DNA of 43,965 bases from Actinomycetota bacterium (GCA_009699645.1 WLNU01000002.1:1-43965), one strand, 5' to 3'. Shown: positions 1-9,496, counted from the stretch's first letter. Numbers and translations: made by a program. The notes: a model not told the origin generated them from the sequence alone.

Positions 1-1
1 A

Positions 2-562
2 GTTAGTTTAGAAACCGTCGTTGATTCGATTGTGCATAAGAAATATGTAATCGATCCGCGTATGACTTTGAAGTATTCAGTTGTTCGCAAGGGTGTCGAA
101 GTTGCACATGGATGGGCACTTAACGAAGTAACAGTTGAACGAGAAAAGGCGACAATGGTCGAAATATTCTTAGAGATTGATGAGCGCCCGATCTCTCGTT
201 GGGGTTGCGATGGACTTATCTGTTCTACGCCAACGGGTTCAACGGCTTACGCTTTCTCTGCCGGGGGCCCTGTTGTATGGCCAGAAGTTGATGCCTTAGT
301 CGTTTTACCAATTTCGGCGCATGCACTCTTCTCACGGCCGCTAGTAATCTCAACCCAGTCTCAGATAGTGGTTCGAATCGAATCAATGCACGCTTTGTTA
401 TCGGCCGATTCACTTCGTAATTTCGAACTCATCGAGGGCGATCGGGTGCATATCACTAAGGATTCTGGCATTGTCCGTCTTGCCCATTTAAGTAAAACTC
501 TTTTTAGCGATCGATTGGTAGCAAAGTTCAAACTCCCAATCCAGGGCTGGCGCGGTGAGTGA
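2..562 (+). CDS. nadK: NAD kinase (C-terminal part; 5' end outside window)
   Basis: NAD kinase phosphorylates NAD to NADP in the cytosol. The reading frame is open from the left edge, so the N-terminal domain with the GGDG motif lies outside the window. What remains is the C-terminal beta-rich domain: GWALNEVTVER, then the family signature GLICSTPTGSTAYAFSAGGP, then the stretch HALFSRPLVIS. The gene ends in TGA and overlaps recN by 8 bases, which suggests translational coupling. The nadK-recN pair is standard in actinobacteria (Rv1695-Rv1696 in Mycobacterium tuberculosis). The first in-frame ATG/GTG codons inside the window are internal and not the real start. Identification is secure. Confidence 0.95.
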   Translation, partial: VSLETVVDSIVHKKYVIDPRMTLKYSVVRKGVEVAHGWALNEVTVEREKATMVEIFLEIDERPISRWGCDGLICSTPTGSTAYAFSAGGPVVWPEVDALVVLPISAHALFSRPLVISTQSQIVVRIESMHALLSADSLRNFELIEGDRVHITKDSGIVRLAHLSKTLFSDRLVAKFKLPIQGWRGE

Positions 563-2273
563 GCGTACATTTCTCGATGAGATAACGATTCGATCTATCG
601 GTGTTATTGATCAGGCCACGCTAGAGATTTCAAAGGGACTAACCGTTCTTTCAGGTGAGACTGGAGCGGGAAAGACCATGATTTTAACTGCTCTCAATTT
701 AATTTTGGGGGGCAAGAGCGATAGTGCCTTGGTTCGAAAGGGCAGCGAACGATTGATTGCCAGCGGCCGCTTTACTGTGCCATTATCTAGCATCAAAGTA
801 TTTGATGAGTGTGGCGTCATAGTCGAAGATGGCGAGTTAATCATTACTCGTTCAGTAACAAGTGATGGTAAGAGCAAGGCCACGAGTAACGGAGTATCTG
901 TAACGGCAAGCACCTTGGCCGCAGTTAGCCAACTATTAGTTGAAGTACATGCACAAGCGGCAAATATACATATTAGTAAATCAACAAGGCAGCGAGAGTT
1001 ATTAGATAGATATGCAGGAAGTGATTTCAACACAGCCATGGCCTCGTACTCGGATCTTCTAGCTCAATATCATGGATTAAAATCACGAATCACGGCGCTA
1101 AAAAAGAGCATCGACAAGCTTGATCAAGAGTTAGGGGAACTACGAGAGTTTGTATCGGCCTTAACAAAGCTTAAATTAGAATCTGGCGAATACATCCAAA
1201 TCAACGCCGATATCGAGCGTTTATCCAATGTCGAAGAGCTTCGAATCGCTGGTGCAAAGGCCACTGGCGCAATCGAGGATGAAGAGAGTGGATCCCTTAC
1301 CTCAATCGGTATCGCTCGAAGATCTCTGGAGATCGCGCGCTCAAAGGACACAGCTCTGGATGCTATCTACACACAGTTGAGCGAAGGTTTTTTTCTCATC
1401 GATGAAGCTCGTAGCGCTTTAGCTGGTTATATGCACTCGCTAGAGGCAGATCCAGCACGCCTTGATTACCTGAACACACGCAAGGCTGAGATTACATCTT
1501 TGATAAAGAGATACGGTGGTTCATCTGCGATAGATATTGAGGCAGATCTTCTAGTCGAACGCTTTGCATCTTCGGCAAACTCCATCGCTGATTTAGAGGG
1601 AGGCGATGATCGCCTCAAAGAGATGGAGTCAGAGCTTGTTGTAGTAAAGAAGGCACTGGTTGCATCTGCTAAAGAGCTCACACGTGTTCGTAGTCAAGCA
1701 GGTAAGAGATTGAGTGCAGAAGTTACTGCCGAGATTCAACAATTATCGATGCCGCATACAGAGTTTTCTGTCCACGTTGAGAGCGCCGATTACTCGGCGT
1801 TGAAAGAGTCAGATTTCACCGCACTTGGTTGCGATGATGTAGCGATGTTCATCTCATCGCATAAAGATGGACCGCTGGTAGCCCTTGCAAAAGGTGCAAG
1901 TGGGGGCGAGATGTCGCGCGTGATGTTGGCATTAGAGGTAGTGATTGCAGCCTCGCATCCTGTTGGCACGTATGTCTTTGATGAGGTTGATGCTGGGGTT
2001 GGCGGAAAGGCGGCGATCGAAGTTGGTCGAAGACTTCACGCGCTCTCACGCCATGCACAAGTAATCGTTGTTACCCATCTGCCACAGGTGGCGGCGTGGG
2101 CCGATTCGCATTTTGTAGTTACAAAGGACAGCAACGGATCGGTCAGTCAAAGCGATGTTCGAAAAGTTGAGGGCGAGGAACGAATCGAAGAGATTGCACG
2201 CATGTTGGCAGGTTTTGAGAACTCCATAAGTGCGCGCGAACACGCCGCAGAGCTACTCTCTCTGAAGGTGTAA
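555..2273 (+). CDS. recN: DNA repair protein RecN
   Basis: RecN is an SMC-like ATPase that acts early at DNA double-strand breaks, helping hold and present broken ends for RecA-dependent recombination. The 572-residue length is normal. Walker A is GETGAGKT at residues 34-41. A long coiled-coil-prone middle (about 150-400) separates it from the C-terminal signature ASGGEMSRVMLALEVV (about 447-462), Walker B with the FDEVDAGVGGKAA stretch (about 474) and the VTHLPQVAAWAD switch region. It starts with GTG inside the end of nadK. The next gene is pyrG directly, without the steA/steB genes usually found here in actinobacteria. Confidence 0.96.
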   Translation: MSERTFLDEITIRSIGVIDQATLEISKGLTVLSGETGAGKTMILTALNLILGGKSDSALVRKGSERLIASGRFTVPLSSIKVFDECGVIVEDGELIITRSVTSDGKSKATSNGVSVTASTLAAVSQLLVEVHAQAANIHISKSTRQRELLDRYAGSDFNTAMASYSDLLAQYHGLKSRITALKKSIDKLDQELGELREFVSALTKLKLESGEYIQINADIERLSNVEELRIAGAKATGAIEDEESGSLTSIGIARRSLEIARSKDTALDAIYTQLSEGFFLIDEARSALAGYMHSLEADPARLDYLNTRKAEITSLIKRYGGSSAIDIEADLLVERFASSANSIADLEGGDDRLKEMESELVVVKKALVASAKELTRVRSQAGKRLSAEVTAEIQQLSMPHTEFSVHVESADYSALKESDFTALGCDDVAMFISSHKDGPLVALAKGASGGEMSRVMLALEVVIAASHPVGTYVFDEVDAGVGGKAAIEVGRRLHALSRHAQVIVVTHLPQVAAWADSHFVVTKDSNGSVSQSDVRKVEGEERIEEIARMLAGFENSISAREHAAELLSLKV

Positions 2274-2308
2274 GAGGGCTGCTATAAAAAGTGATAGGTT
2301 TGTCTTCC

Positions 2309-3940
2309 ATGGGCCAGCAACATGTGACGAAACATCTCTTTGTAACAGGCGGAGTCGCCTCATCTCTTGGTAAAGGACTCACCGCCTCATCTCTTGGCAG
2401 ATTACTAGTGGCCCGTGGAGTCCGGGTAACTATGCAAAAACTTGATCCGTATCTAAACGTTGATCCTGGCACTATGAATCCATTCCAACATGGTGAGGTC
2501 TTTGTTACCGATGATGGTGCTGAAACTGATTTAGATATTGGACATTACGAGCGCTTCTTAGATACCAATCTGCATGGCTCTGCCAACGTCACTACGGGCC
2601 AGGTCTACTCGCGCGTTATTGCACGTGAGCGTCGTGGTGAGTATTTAGGGGAGACCGTTCAGGTTATTCCGCACATTACAAATGAGATTAAAGAGCGTAT
2701 CCGTGCGATGGCAACACCTGATATCGATCTCGTTATTACTGAAATCGGTGGCACTGTTGGTGATATTGAGTCACAACCATTTTTAGAGGCGGCCAGACAG
2801 ATTCGACAAGAGGTAGGACGAGATAATGTCTTCTATCTTCACGTCTCATTAGTGCCGTATATCGGACCATCGGGTGAGTTAAAAACTAAACCAACCCAGC
2901 ACTCGGTTGTTGCACTACGAAGCATCGGTATTGCACCCGATGCAATTGTTTTACGATCTGATCGTGAGATTCCATTATCGGTTAAGAAAAAGATCTCATT
3001 GATGTGCGATGTCGATTTAGCGGCCGTGGTAGCAGCTGTCGATGCACCATCAATCTACGACATTCCTAAAGTCCTGCATGCCGAGGGTTTGGATGCCTAT
3101 GTCGTCCAACGCCTGGGCCTAAAGAGCCATGAGGTTGTATGGGGGGAATGGGATGATTTGCTCGAAAAAGTTCATCATCCTAAGCACCATGTTCGAGTTG
3201 GTTTGGTCGGAAAATATATTGATTTGCCAGATGCCTACCTCTCAGTCTCTGAGGCTTTACGGGCAGGTGGCTTTGCGAATGCGGCAAAGATTGAAATCGT
3301 TTGGATCGCAAGTGATGAGTGTGAAACGCCGCAAGGTGCTGCCAAGAATCTCGGGAATGTAGATGCAATATGCGTTCCTGGTGGATTTGGAATCCGCGGC
3401 ATTGAGGGAAAGGTTGGGGCACTTACCTATGCACGTGAAAATAGGATTCCTACGTTAGGTCTGTGTTTAGGTCTCCAATGCATGGTTATAGAGGCGGCAC
3501 GAAACTTAGCTGGTATTAAAGATGCAATTTCGGCGGAGTTTTCAGATACAGGTACTCCAGTTATTGCAACGATGGAGGATCAGAAAGATGTCGTTGCCGG
3601 TAAAGAGGATATGGGCGGCACAATGCGACTGGGTCTCTATACGGCCGATTTAACCGAAGGCTCATTGGTTGCAAAGGTTTATTCATCGCTACAGATATCA
3701 GAGCGCCACCGCCATCGATATGAGGTCAACAACACCTATCGTGATGCGATCTCATCGGCAGGCCTTGTATTTTCTGGCTTCTTTAAGGAGCGCAACTTAG
3801 TTGAGTTTGTAGAACTGCCTCAAGAGGTGCATCCTTACTACATAGGTACGCAAGCTCATCCAGAGCTTCGATCTCGTCCGACTCGCCCTCATCCACTCTT
3901 TGTTGGATTAATCGCAGCGGCAGTAGCAGCGAAAGGTTGA
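2309..3940 (+). CDS. pyrG: CTP synthase
   Basis: CTP synthase makes CTP from UTP, ATP and glutamine, the last step of de novo pyrimidine nucleotide synthesis. The N-terminal amidoligase domain begins [17 protein letters not shown]. The C-terminal class I glutamine amidotransferase domain shows GGFGIRG, the nucleophile in GLCLGLQCM (Cys386 from this start) and the His/Glu pair in [18 protein letters not shown] at 2309 is preferred because a TAGGTT hexamer ends 8 nt before it, as in other leaderless genes here. An in-frame GTG at 2291 would add six residues. Length from ATG is 543 residues, typical of the family. It is followed 7 bases later by ald. Confidence 0.96.
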   Translation: MGQQHVTKHLFVTGGVASSLGKGLTASSLGRLLVARGVRVTMQKLDPYLNVDPGTMNPFQHGEVFVTDDGAETDLDIGHYERFLDTNLHGSANVTTGQVYSRVIARERRGEYLGETVQVIPHITNEIKERIRAMATPDIDLVITEIGGTVGDIESQPFLEAARQIRQEVGRDNVFYLHVSLVPYIGPSGELKTKPTQHSVVALRSIGIAPDAIVLRSDREIPLSVKKKISLMCDVDLAAVVAAVDAPSIYDIPKVLHAEGLDAYVVQRLGLKSHEVVWGEWDDLLEKVHHPKHHVRVGLVGKYIDLPDAYLSVSEALRAGGFANAAKIEIVWIASDECETPQGAAKNLGNVDAICVPGGFGIRGIEGKVGALTYARENRIPTLGLCLGLQCMVIEAARNLAGIKDAISAEFSDTGTPVIATMEDQKDVVAGKEDMGGTMRLGLYTADLTEGSLVAKVYSSLQISERHRHRYEVNNTYRDAISSAGLVFSGFFKERNLVEFVELPQEVHPYYIGTQAHPELRSRPTRPHPLFVGLIAAAVAAKG

Positions 3941-3947
3941 TGCTCAC

Positions 3948-5045
3948 ATGATTGTTGGAGTTCCTAAAGAGATTAAGGTTCACGAATCGCGAGTTGCGAT
4001 AACACCCGAGGGCGTGAGCGAGTTTGTCGCCGCAGGACATAGCGTAATAATCGAAGATGGTGCCGGAGTTGGTTCATCTTTGACCAATGAAGATTTCATT
4101 GCAGCTGGAGCAAAAATAGTTACAGATGCCGATGCAGTATGGAGCAGTGCCGAACTCATTCTTAAAGTCAAAGAGCCGATCGCGGTTGAGTATCCAAAGA
4201 TGCGTCGCGAACAGACGATTTTTACCTATCTACATCTTGCTGCATCTAAGCCTTGCACCGATGCTCTCATTGCATCTGGAACAACAGCGATTGCATATGA
4301 GACCGTTGAAGTAAATGGTTCACTTCCCTTACTGGCTCCAATGAGCGAAGTTGCAGGACGTCTAGCAACTCAGGTTGGTGCAACAGCTTTGCAACGCCCC
4401 AATGGCGGAAGAGGCGTTTTACTTGGGGGAGTTCCAGGAGTTTCACCGGGCCGTGTTGTTGTTATTGGCGGGGGAGTTTCAGGCCTTAACGCAGCCGTCA
4501 TTGCTATCGGAATGGGCGCTGATGTTACGGTGATTGATCGATCTATTAATCGTCTTGCCTACATCGACACTATTTATGGTGGGCGCATTAAGACTCTCGT
4601 TGCATCTGCCCATGCCATTGAGCGAGAAGTGCGTATGGCAGATCTAGTAATTGGAGCAGTACTAATCCATGGCGCTAAGGCCCCTCAATTAGTATCAAAT
4701 GCGTTGGTCAAATCGATGAAGAACGGGTCAGTCCTAGTCGACATCGCAATTGATCAAGGTGGTTGCTTTGAAGATAGCCGCCCAACAACACATGCCGAAC
4801 CTACATATATGGTGCACAACTCTGTTTTTTACTGTGTCGCAAACATGCCAGGTGCAGTGCCGGTCACTTCTACATATGCCCTCACTAACGCAACACTTCC
4901 CTATGCACTTTCCATTGCACACTATGGCTGGAAAGAGGCCTTTGCTAAGGATAAGAACCTTGCGAAGGGATTGAATGTCAATAACGGCAAGATCTATTAC
5001 GCAGCTGTTGCTGAGGCGCATGGATATGAGCACGTTACATTTTGA
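3948..5045 (+). CDS. ald: Alanine dehydrogenase
   Basis: Alanine dehydrogenase interconverts L-alanine and pyruvate plus ammonia with NAD, linking amino acid nitrogen to central carbon. The 365-residue protein starts [17 protein letters not shown]. Substrate-site residues of the family are in place: Arg15, Lys75 and His96. The nucleotide-binding loop appears as [16 protein letters not shown] with an acidic residue after the next strand (VTVID). The family C-terminal region with [20 protein letters not shown] is present. It sits 7 bases after pyrG and its 3' end overlaps xerD, so the three are probably co-transcribed. In Streptomyces ald also neighbours xerD and parA, so the context is ancestral. 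Confidence 0.95.
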   Translation: MIVGVPKEIKVHESRVAITPEGVSEFVAAGHSVIIEDGAGVGSSLTNEDFIAAGAKIVTDADAVWSSAELILKVKEPIAVEYPKMRREQTIFTYLHLAASKPCTDALIASGTTAIAYETVEVNGSLPLLAPMSEVAGRLATQVGATALQRPNGGRGVLLGGVPGVSPGRVVVIGGGVSGLNAAVIAIGMGADVTVIDRSINRLAYIDTIYGGRIKTLVASAHAIEREVRMADLVIGAVLIHGAKAPQLVSNALVKSMKNGSVLVDIAIDQGGCFEDSRPTTHAEPTYMVHNSVFYCVANMPGAVPVTSTYALTNATLPYALSIAHYGWKEAFAKDKNLAKGLNVNNGKIYYAAVAEAHGYEHVTF

Positions 5046-5943
5046 CTCACTCGCACAATCTTTTCTTAACTACTGTGCGATTGAACGAGGCTTATCGCTC
5101 AACACCGTTGCAGCATATCGTCGAGATCTAGCAAAATTCTCGGCATTTGTCTCTGATACGCCAGTTGAGAGTATTGATTCTAAAGTGGTCGCAGATTTTG
5201 AAATCAGCTTAAGAAAACTGCGACTCTCACCAACCTCTCTCAATAGAGTGCAATCCACATTGCGTATGTTTTTTAAGCATGTAATTGTTGAGAAGGGATT
5301 AGCAAATCCAACACTTGAGATAGTGAGTGGAAAATCTAATCGGCGATTACCCAAAGCTTTAGAGATAGACCAGGTTATCGCTTTGATAGATGCCGCCTAT
5401 CATGAGGGCGAGCCAATAACACTGAGGGATCGCGCCTTACTAGAACTTCTCTATAGCAGTGGCGCACGAGTCAGCGAGTTGATTGGGATCAACATCGCAG
5501 ATATAGCAACTGTTGATAGCGAAGATGGAGTGATTACAACTATAAAGCTGCGTGGTAAAGGAGCAAAGGAGCGAATCGTGCCTTTAGGTTCTTTTGCCAC
5601 AAAAGCCATCGATGATTACGTTGTTCGGATACGTCCATCCCTTGCGGCAAAAAACTCATCAAAGGATGTAGCGCTATTTCTCAACACTAGGGGAGGACGT
5701 CTTACGCGACAGAGTGCATGGAATATCGTTCTAAAGGCCGCACAGGCCACAGGAATCAGTGAAAAGGTATCTCCCCATGTCTTTCGACACTCATATGCAA
5801 CACATCTTTTAGATGGAGGAGCAGATATACGCGTTGTTCAAGAACTGCTTGGACACGCATCGGTTACGACTACCCAGATTTATACGTTAATTACGATAGA
5901 TAAAGTCCGTGAGAGTTATGCAACTGCCCATCCACGAGCTTAA
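5026..5943 (+). CDS. xerD: Site-specific tyrosine recombinase XerD
   Basis: XerD, with XerC, resolves chromosome dimers at dif during division. From ATG 5026 the protein has 305 residues, the usual size. The N-terminal SAM-like core-binding domain spans about 5-90. The catalytic set is complete: Arg148 (SGARVSEL), Lys178, His251 and Arg254 (HVFRHSYATH), His277 (LLGHASVTTTQ) and nucleophile Tyr286. The open frame extends to 4975, but the start at 5026 has GAGG 9 nt upstream and limits overlap with ald to 20 bases. ATG 5020 is a second option but only 3 nt from that motif. XerC versus XerD is assigned from synteny rather than sequence alone. Confidence 0.92.
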   Translation: MSTLHFDSLAQSFLNYCAIERGLSLNTVAAYRRDLAKFSAFVSDTPVESIDSKVVADFEISLRKLRLSPTSLNRVQSTLRMFFKHVIVEKGLANPTLEIVSGKSNRRLPKALEIDQVIALIDAAYHEGEPITLRDRALLELLYSSGARVSELIGINIADIATVDSEDGVITTIKLRGKGAKERIVPLGSFATKAIDDYVVRIRPSLAAKNSSKDVALFLNTRGGRLTRQSAWNIVLKAAQATGISEKVSPHVFRHSYATHLLDGGADIRVVQELLGHASVTTTQIYTLITIDKVRESYATAHPRA

Positions 5944-5955
5944 AAAAGTGATATT

Positions 5956-6366
5956 TTAAAGACCGCGTAATCGACGCGCTAAAATACTTTGATCACCCTT
6001 TGCTTCAAGGTCGGCGATGATGACGGCAATAGATTCGCGCACGATGCGTCCACGATCGGCAGCTAATCCTAAATCACCACGAAGTAACAAACGTGCTTGA
6101 TCTAAATCAAATAACTCATCGGGAGATAAGTAGACAGTGATTTTTTCATCGTGGCGTTCGCGTCCCGATGGAGAGTGATCAACTGTTCTGACTCGGCGAC
6201 GCGCAATCGAGCGCACACCCTTCTTAACCGATGGCGCTTTAGGTGTTGCAATCGATGGAGGCACAAGTGGTGCTATGGCATCTTGGGCCGCTGGTACTGA
6301 AGTAAGTGCGGGCGCAGTCGAGCGAAATAGTTCATCGGCACCTGGAAGATTGGCTCTGCGGGTCAT
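5956..6366 (-). CDS. Small ParA-linked protein with a ribbon-helix-helix-like C-terminus
   Basis: I do not recognise a named family. The 136-residue protein has a low-complexity Ala/Pro/Ser-rich N-terminal half (about 1-50), a basic patch (KKGVRSIARRRVRTVDH) and a C-terminal segment that looks like a ribbon-helix-helix fold: strand EKITVYLSP, then helices DELFDLDQARLLL and GRIVRESIAVIIADL. Its start overlaps the parA stop by 4 bases (ATGA), so the two are translationally coupled. Small RHH proteins often act as the DNA-binding partner or repressor of ParA-type ATPases in plasmid systems. A role as the ParA partner is therefore a reasonable inference, but it is not shown. No parB-like gene is nearby. 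Confidence 0.8.
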   Translation of the reverse strand: MTRRANLPGADELFRSTAPALTSVPAAQDAIAPLVPPSIATPKAPSVKKGVRSIARRRVRTVDHSPSGRERHDEKITVYLSPDELFDLDQARLLLRGDLGLAADRGRIVRESIAVIIADLEAKGDQSILARRLRGL

Positions 6367-7247
6367 TGGGCGCCTCCTCGGGCGATAAGTTCACGGGCTA
6401 AACGACGGTATGAGGCTGCGCCATCAGATGATGAGGCATAGGTTGTAATCGGTTCACCGACAACGGTGGTTTCAGGAAAACGAATAGTTTTTGCGATAAT
6501 AGTTTCAAAGACATCGGCAGGGAACTGTTCGAGTATGCGCTCTAGTACCTGACGGTTGTGAGAGGTCTTCTTATCGTACATAGTTGCTAAAATGCCGATT
6601 AACTTTAGTTTTGGATTAAGAAAATTCTTTACCTTATCTAAATTGCCTTTTAACTCAATGAATCCATGCAGAGCAAAGTACTCACACTGCAACGGAACAA
6701 TAACCTCATCGGCTGCAACGAGTGCGTTGATAGTTAACTGGCCCATAGTTGGCTGGCAGTCGATCAAAATAACATCGTAGTAATCACGAAGTGATGTAAG
6801 CGCACGTTTTAAATACTGCTGACCACCGATTTCAGCGCCCAAGGTCGTTTCCGCAGTTCCTAAATCGCGGTTAGCGGGAAGAAAATCTAATCCCGGAACA
6901 AGAGATTTTAAGATAATCGTTTCAACCGATGCAGTAGGTGTCATCAAGGCGTAGTAGACAGTCTGCTCAAGAGGCAGTGCGTGGGCGTTAACGCCAAGGC
7001 CAAGAGATAAGCCACCCTGTGGGTCGAAGTCAACCAGAAGTACACGACGGCCAAACTCTGCAAGGGATGCGCCTAAGTTGATCGTCGTAGTCGTCTTACC
7101 TACGCCGCCCTTTTGATTAAATATCGCAACGACTTTGGCGTTGCCGTGATCGGTAATTGCTGCCGGGACGGGAAAGCTTTGAGCCTTCTTGCCAAGGAGT
7201 GTGGAAGTAGTGGATATCTCTTCCCGAATTGTCGATTTAGCGCTCAA
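6363..7247 (-). CDS. parA: ParA/Soj-family ATPase
   Basis: This is a ParA/MinD-superfamily deviant-Walker ATPase; such proteins form ATP-dependent gradients on the nucleoid to position chromosomes or other cargo. The deviant Walker A KGGVGKTTT begins at residue 46, followed by DFDPQGGLSLGLG, DVILIDCQPTMGQLTINAL (switch/Walker B region) and VIVPLQCEYFALHG. A 40-residue N-terminal extension precedes the ATPase core. The start is TTG at 7247 with AAAGAGG about 8 nt upstream. It is divergent from scpA with 79 bp between. This is the parA paralogue that sits beside scpAB in actinobacteria (Rv1708/SCO1772 position), distinct from the parAB pair near the origin. Confidence 0.93.
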   Translation of the reverse strand: MSAKSTIREEISTTSTLLGKKAQSFPVPAAITDHGNAKVVAIFNQKGGVGKTTTTINLGASLAEFGRRVLLVDFDPQGGLSLGLGVNAHALPLEQTVYYALMTPTASVETIILKSLVPGLDFLPANRDLGTAETTLGAEIGGQQYLKRALTSLRDYYDVILIDCQPTMGQLTINALVAADEVIVPLQCEYFALHGFIELKGNLDKVKNFLNPKLKLIGILATMYDKKTSHNRQVLERILEQFPADVFETIIAKTIRFPETTVVGEPITTYASSSDGAASYRRLARELIARGGAQ

Positions 7248-7314
7248 ACGTCAAACCTCTTTCTAGATATGCGTGGGAGCCTACGCGTTACACAGATTGC
7301 AGGCAACTGTGAAG

Positions 7315-7320
7315 TAGGGT
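7315..7320 (+). promoter_or_regulatory. Predicted -10 element of scpA (leaderless)
   Basis: TAGGGT ends exactly 6 nt before the scpA ATG, with no Shine-Dalgarno sequence between, matching the leaderless pattern repeated across the window. No convincing -35 box is visible. Confidence 0.5.
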
Positions 7321-7326
7321 GCGCTC

Positions 7327-8199
7327 ATGGATTTATCGATGGAGGAGTCTAGGGATGTTAACGCCGCTAGTAGCGGCGCCTTCTCAGTCCACCTCGAAAA
7401 CTTCGATGGCCCCTTTGATCTTCTGCTGCAACTCATATCACGCCACAAGATGGATATCACTGAGATATCTCTGAGTCTTGTCACCGATGAGTTCATCTCA
7501 TTTATACGCTCCCTCGAACAGAGCGGGCAGGGATGGCGTCTGGATCAAGCTACCGAGTTCTTAGTGGTGGCGGCTACGCTCTTGGATTTGAAAGCGGCGC
7601 GCCTTCTTCCGAGTGGTGAGGTCGATGATGAGGAGGATCTAGCCCTTCTTGAGGCCAGAGATATCCTTTTTGCCCGTCTTTTACAGTATCGCGCCTTCAA
7701 GGAGATCGCCGCGACCTTTGCCGATCGGATAGCACTATCTGATAAATCCTTTGCCCGTGTGGTCGCCTTAGAGGCAGCTCTGAGCGCCCTACTTCCCGAG
7801 GTCCTGATAGGTGTGGGACCAGCGCGATTTGCAGCAATCGCTGAGCGTGTTTTGACCCCCAAAAGCTCTCCGGTGGTCAGTGTTGAGCATCTGCATCTAC
7901 CCCTTGTAAGCGTTATGGAGGAGTCTAAGCGCGTTGTAGAGGCTCTACGTAGGTCAACCTCCCTCTCTTTTAGAAACCTCATAGCCGATGCCGATACGAC
8001 CCTAGTAATCGTTGCTCGTTTTCTAGCTCTGCTCGATCTCTACCGCCAAGGTGTTCTACGCTTTAATCAGGTGATTGCCCTGGGGGAGCTTCAAATTTCA
8101 TGGACGGGCTCACTCGATGGCGAGGTTGAGGTCAGTGATGAGTTCGATATTCCAGTAATCCTTGAAGATCAGATAGAGGAAAGTAGCGATAATGTCTAA
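7327..8199 (+). CDS. scpA: Segregation and condensation protein A
   Basis: ScpA is the kleisin subunit that bridges the SMC dimer and ScpB in the bacterial condensin complex. The 290-residue protein has the family N-terminal block (FDGPFDLLLQLISRHKMDI, then VTDEFISFI) and the second conserved block EFLVVAATLLDLKAARLLP. The C-terminal winged-helix segment (VVIVARFLALLDLYRQGVL) binds the SMC head. The chosen ATG follows a TAGGGT hexamer by 6 nt. scpB begins 8 bases before the end, so translation is coupled. The sequence strongly prefers GAG for Glu, unlike the cmk-der block downstream. Confidence 0.95.
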   Translation: MDLSMEESRDVNAASSGAFSVHLENFDGPFDLLLQLISRHKMDITEISLSLVTDEFISFIRSLEQSGQGWRLDQATEFLVVAATLLDLKAARLLPSGEVDDEEDLALLEARDILFARLLQYRAFKEIAATFADRIALSDKSFARVVALEAALSALLPEVLIGVGPARFAAIAERVLTPKSSPVVSVEHLHLPLVSVMEESKRVVEALRRSTSLSFRNLIADADTTLVIVARFLALLDLYRQGVLRFNQVIALGELQISWTGSLDGEVEVSDEFDIPVILEDQIEESSDNV

Positions 8200-8743
8200 T
8201 GTAGAGGTTGAACGTTCAATTGAGGCGATTTTAATGGTCGTTGATGAGCCGGTTACGGAGATAACCCTGGCCCAGGTTTTGGAGCGTACCGTCGATGAGA
8301 TCGATGCCGCCCTGGCTAGATTAGCCAGTAGTTATGAGGATCGAGGCTTCGCCCTCAAGAAGATCGCTGGGGGATGGCGCTTCTATAGCCACCCCGATCT
8401 CTCTAGCGTTGTGGAGAAGTTTGTTCTCGATGGTCAGCAGTCGCGCCTTACCCAGGCCGCCCTTGAAACACTCTCAGTAGTGGCCTACCGCCAACCCGTT
8501 TCCCGGGCACGGGTCTCTGCTATCCGCGGGGTGAACGTAGAGGCGGTTATGAAGACGCTTATTACCCGTGGCCTGGTTGAGGAGTCGGGCCTTGAGCACG
8601 AGACCGGAGCGATTTTGTATATGACAACGAGCTACTTTTTAGAGAGGTTAGGGCTGAACTCACTTGAGGATCTACCAGCTCTAGCCCCGTATCTACCCAA
8701 TCTCGATGGCCTGGATGATATTTTGGATTCGCTTACCGAGTAA
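8192..8743 (+). CDS. scpB: Segregation and condensation protein B
   Basis: ScpB forms a dimer of paired winged helices that binds ScpA within SMC condensin. The 183-residue length fits. Family blocks visible are IEAILMVVDEPV near the N-terminus, GGWRFYSHPDLSSVVEKFV, then TQAALETLSVVAYRQPVSRARVSAIRGVN, the region that is most conserved, and EHETGAILYMTTSYFLERLGL. The acidic C-terminus (LDGLDDILDSLTE) is typical of actinobacterial members. It overlaps scpA by 8 bases. A TAGACT hexamer just after its stop (8753-8758) may drive rluB separately. Confidence 0.94.
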   Translation: MSNVEVERSIEAILMVVDEPVTEITLAQVLERTVDEIDAALARLASSYEDRGFALKKIAGGWRFYSHPDLSSVVEKFVLDGQQSRLTQAALETLSVVAYRQPVSRARVSAIRGVNVEAVMKTLITRGLVEESGLEHETGAILYMTTSYFLERLGLNSLEDLPALAPYLPNLDGLDDILDSLTE

Positions 8744-8782
8744 GGCTTCGGCTAGACTCTCCTTGACAGTCGGGAGACAGCC

Positions 8783-9496
8783 ATGGGCGATATGCGCCTT
8801 AATAAGATCATCGCAGATGCTGGCATCACAAGTCGTCGCGGTGCAGATGAACTCATAGCCTCCGGCCGTGTCACGGTCGATGGTCTCGCGATTCGTGAGA
8901 TGGGCGCCAAATTCGACCCAGATAAGACTCAAGTGGCAGTTGATGGTGAGACAATAAAGCGTTTTTTGACTAAGAGTTATCTTGCACTTCATAAACCTAA
9001 GGGTGTTTTGTCTACCATGTACGACCCTGATGGCCGTCCCTCACTGAGTGATTTTATCGACCTGCGCAGGGAGAGATTATTCCATGTCGGCCGCTTAGAT
9101 AAGGACTCAGAGGGCCTCATTCTTCTGACAAATGATGGCGATTTAACTTTTAGAGCTACGCACCCATCTTTTGGTCTGGAGAAGACATACATTATTGAAT
9201 ACGATGGAAAACTCCCATCCGGAGTTGATAAAGCTCTTCTCAAGGGCGTTGAGCTCGAAGATGGTATGGGTAGAGTTTTAAGTTTTAAGGAGCTTTCATC
9301 TACCTGGATTGAGGTCACGATCCACGAGGGCAGGTATCACATAATCCGTCGTTTGATGGAGGCCGTTGAGGTCGATGTTCTGCGATTGATACGTACGAAG
9401 TTCGGACCTATCTCTCTGGGAGATACGCCTGAAGGGCGCTGGCGAGATCTCAATAGCGGGGAATTAACAAATCTACGTAACGTTTTAGGGATTTAA
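8783..9496 (+). CDS. rluB: 23S rRNA pseudouridine synthase, RluB/RsuA family
   Basis: Members of this family convert a specific uridine in 23S rRNA to pseudouridine. The 237-residue protein has an N-terminal S4 RNA-binding domain (about 4-60: RLNKIIADAGITSRRGADEL) and the catalytic motif GRLDKDSEGLILLTNDGDL with Asp106 as nucleophile. The later block RYHIIRRLMEAV is also typical of the RsuA/RluB/E/F group. A GGGAG ribosome binding site lies about 7 nt before the ATG. Position after scpB matches the conserved actinobacterial order scpA-scpB-rluB-cmk-der. RluB versus a sister enzyme cannot be separated by sequence inspection alone. Confidence 0.92.
   Translation: MGDMRLNKIIADAGITSRRGADELIASGRVTVDGLAIREMGAKFDPDKTQVAVDGETIKRFLTKSYLALHKPKGVLSTMYDPDGRPSLSDFIDLRRERLFHVGRLDKDSEGLILLTNDGDLTFRATHPSFGLEKTYIIEYDGKLPSGVDKALLKGVELEDGMGRVLSFKELSSTWIEVTIHEGRYHIIRRLMEAVEVDVLRLIRTKFGPISLGDTPEGRWRDLNSGELTNLRNVLGI

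Noticed and set aside
611..1039. Antisense open frame of 142 residues inside recN.
   Set aside because: It mirrors the coding pattern of recN, has no recognisable domain or start signal, and lies fully within a certain gene.
4975..5025. Longer xerD start at 4975.
   Set aside because: It would overlap ald by 71 bases and add residues not typical of XerD; the start at 5026 has a correctly spaced ribosome binding site.
7545..7982. Antisense open frame of 145 residues inside scpA.
   Set aside because: Arg/Ser/Ala-rich composition is typical of a reverse-strand shadow of a GAG/GCC-rich gene; scpA is certain.
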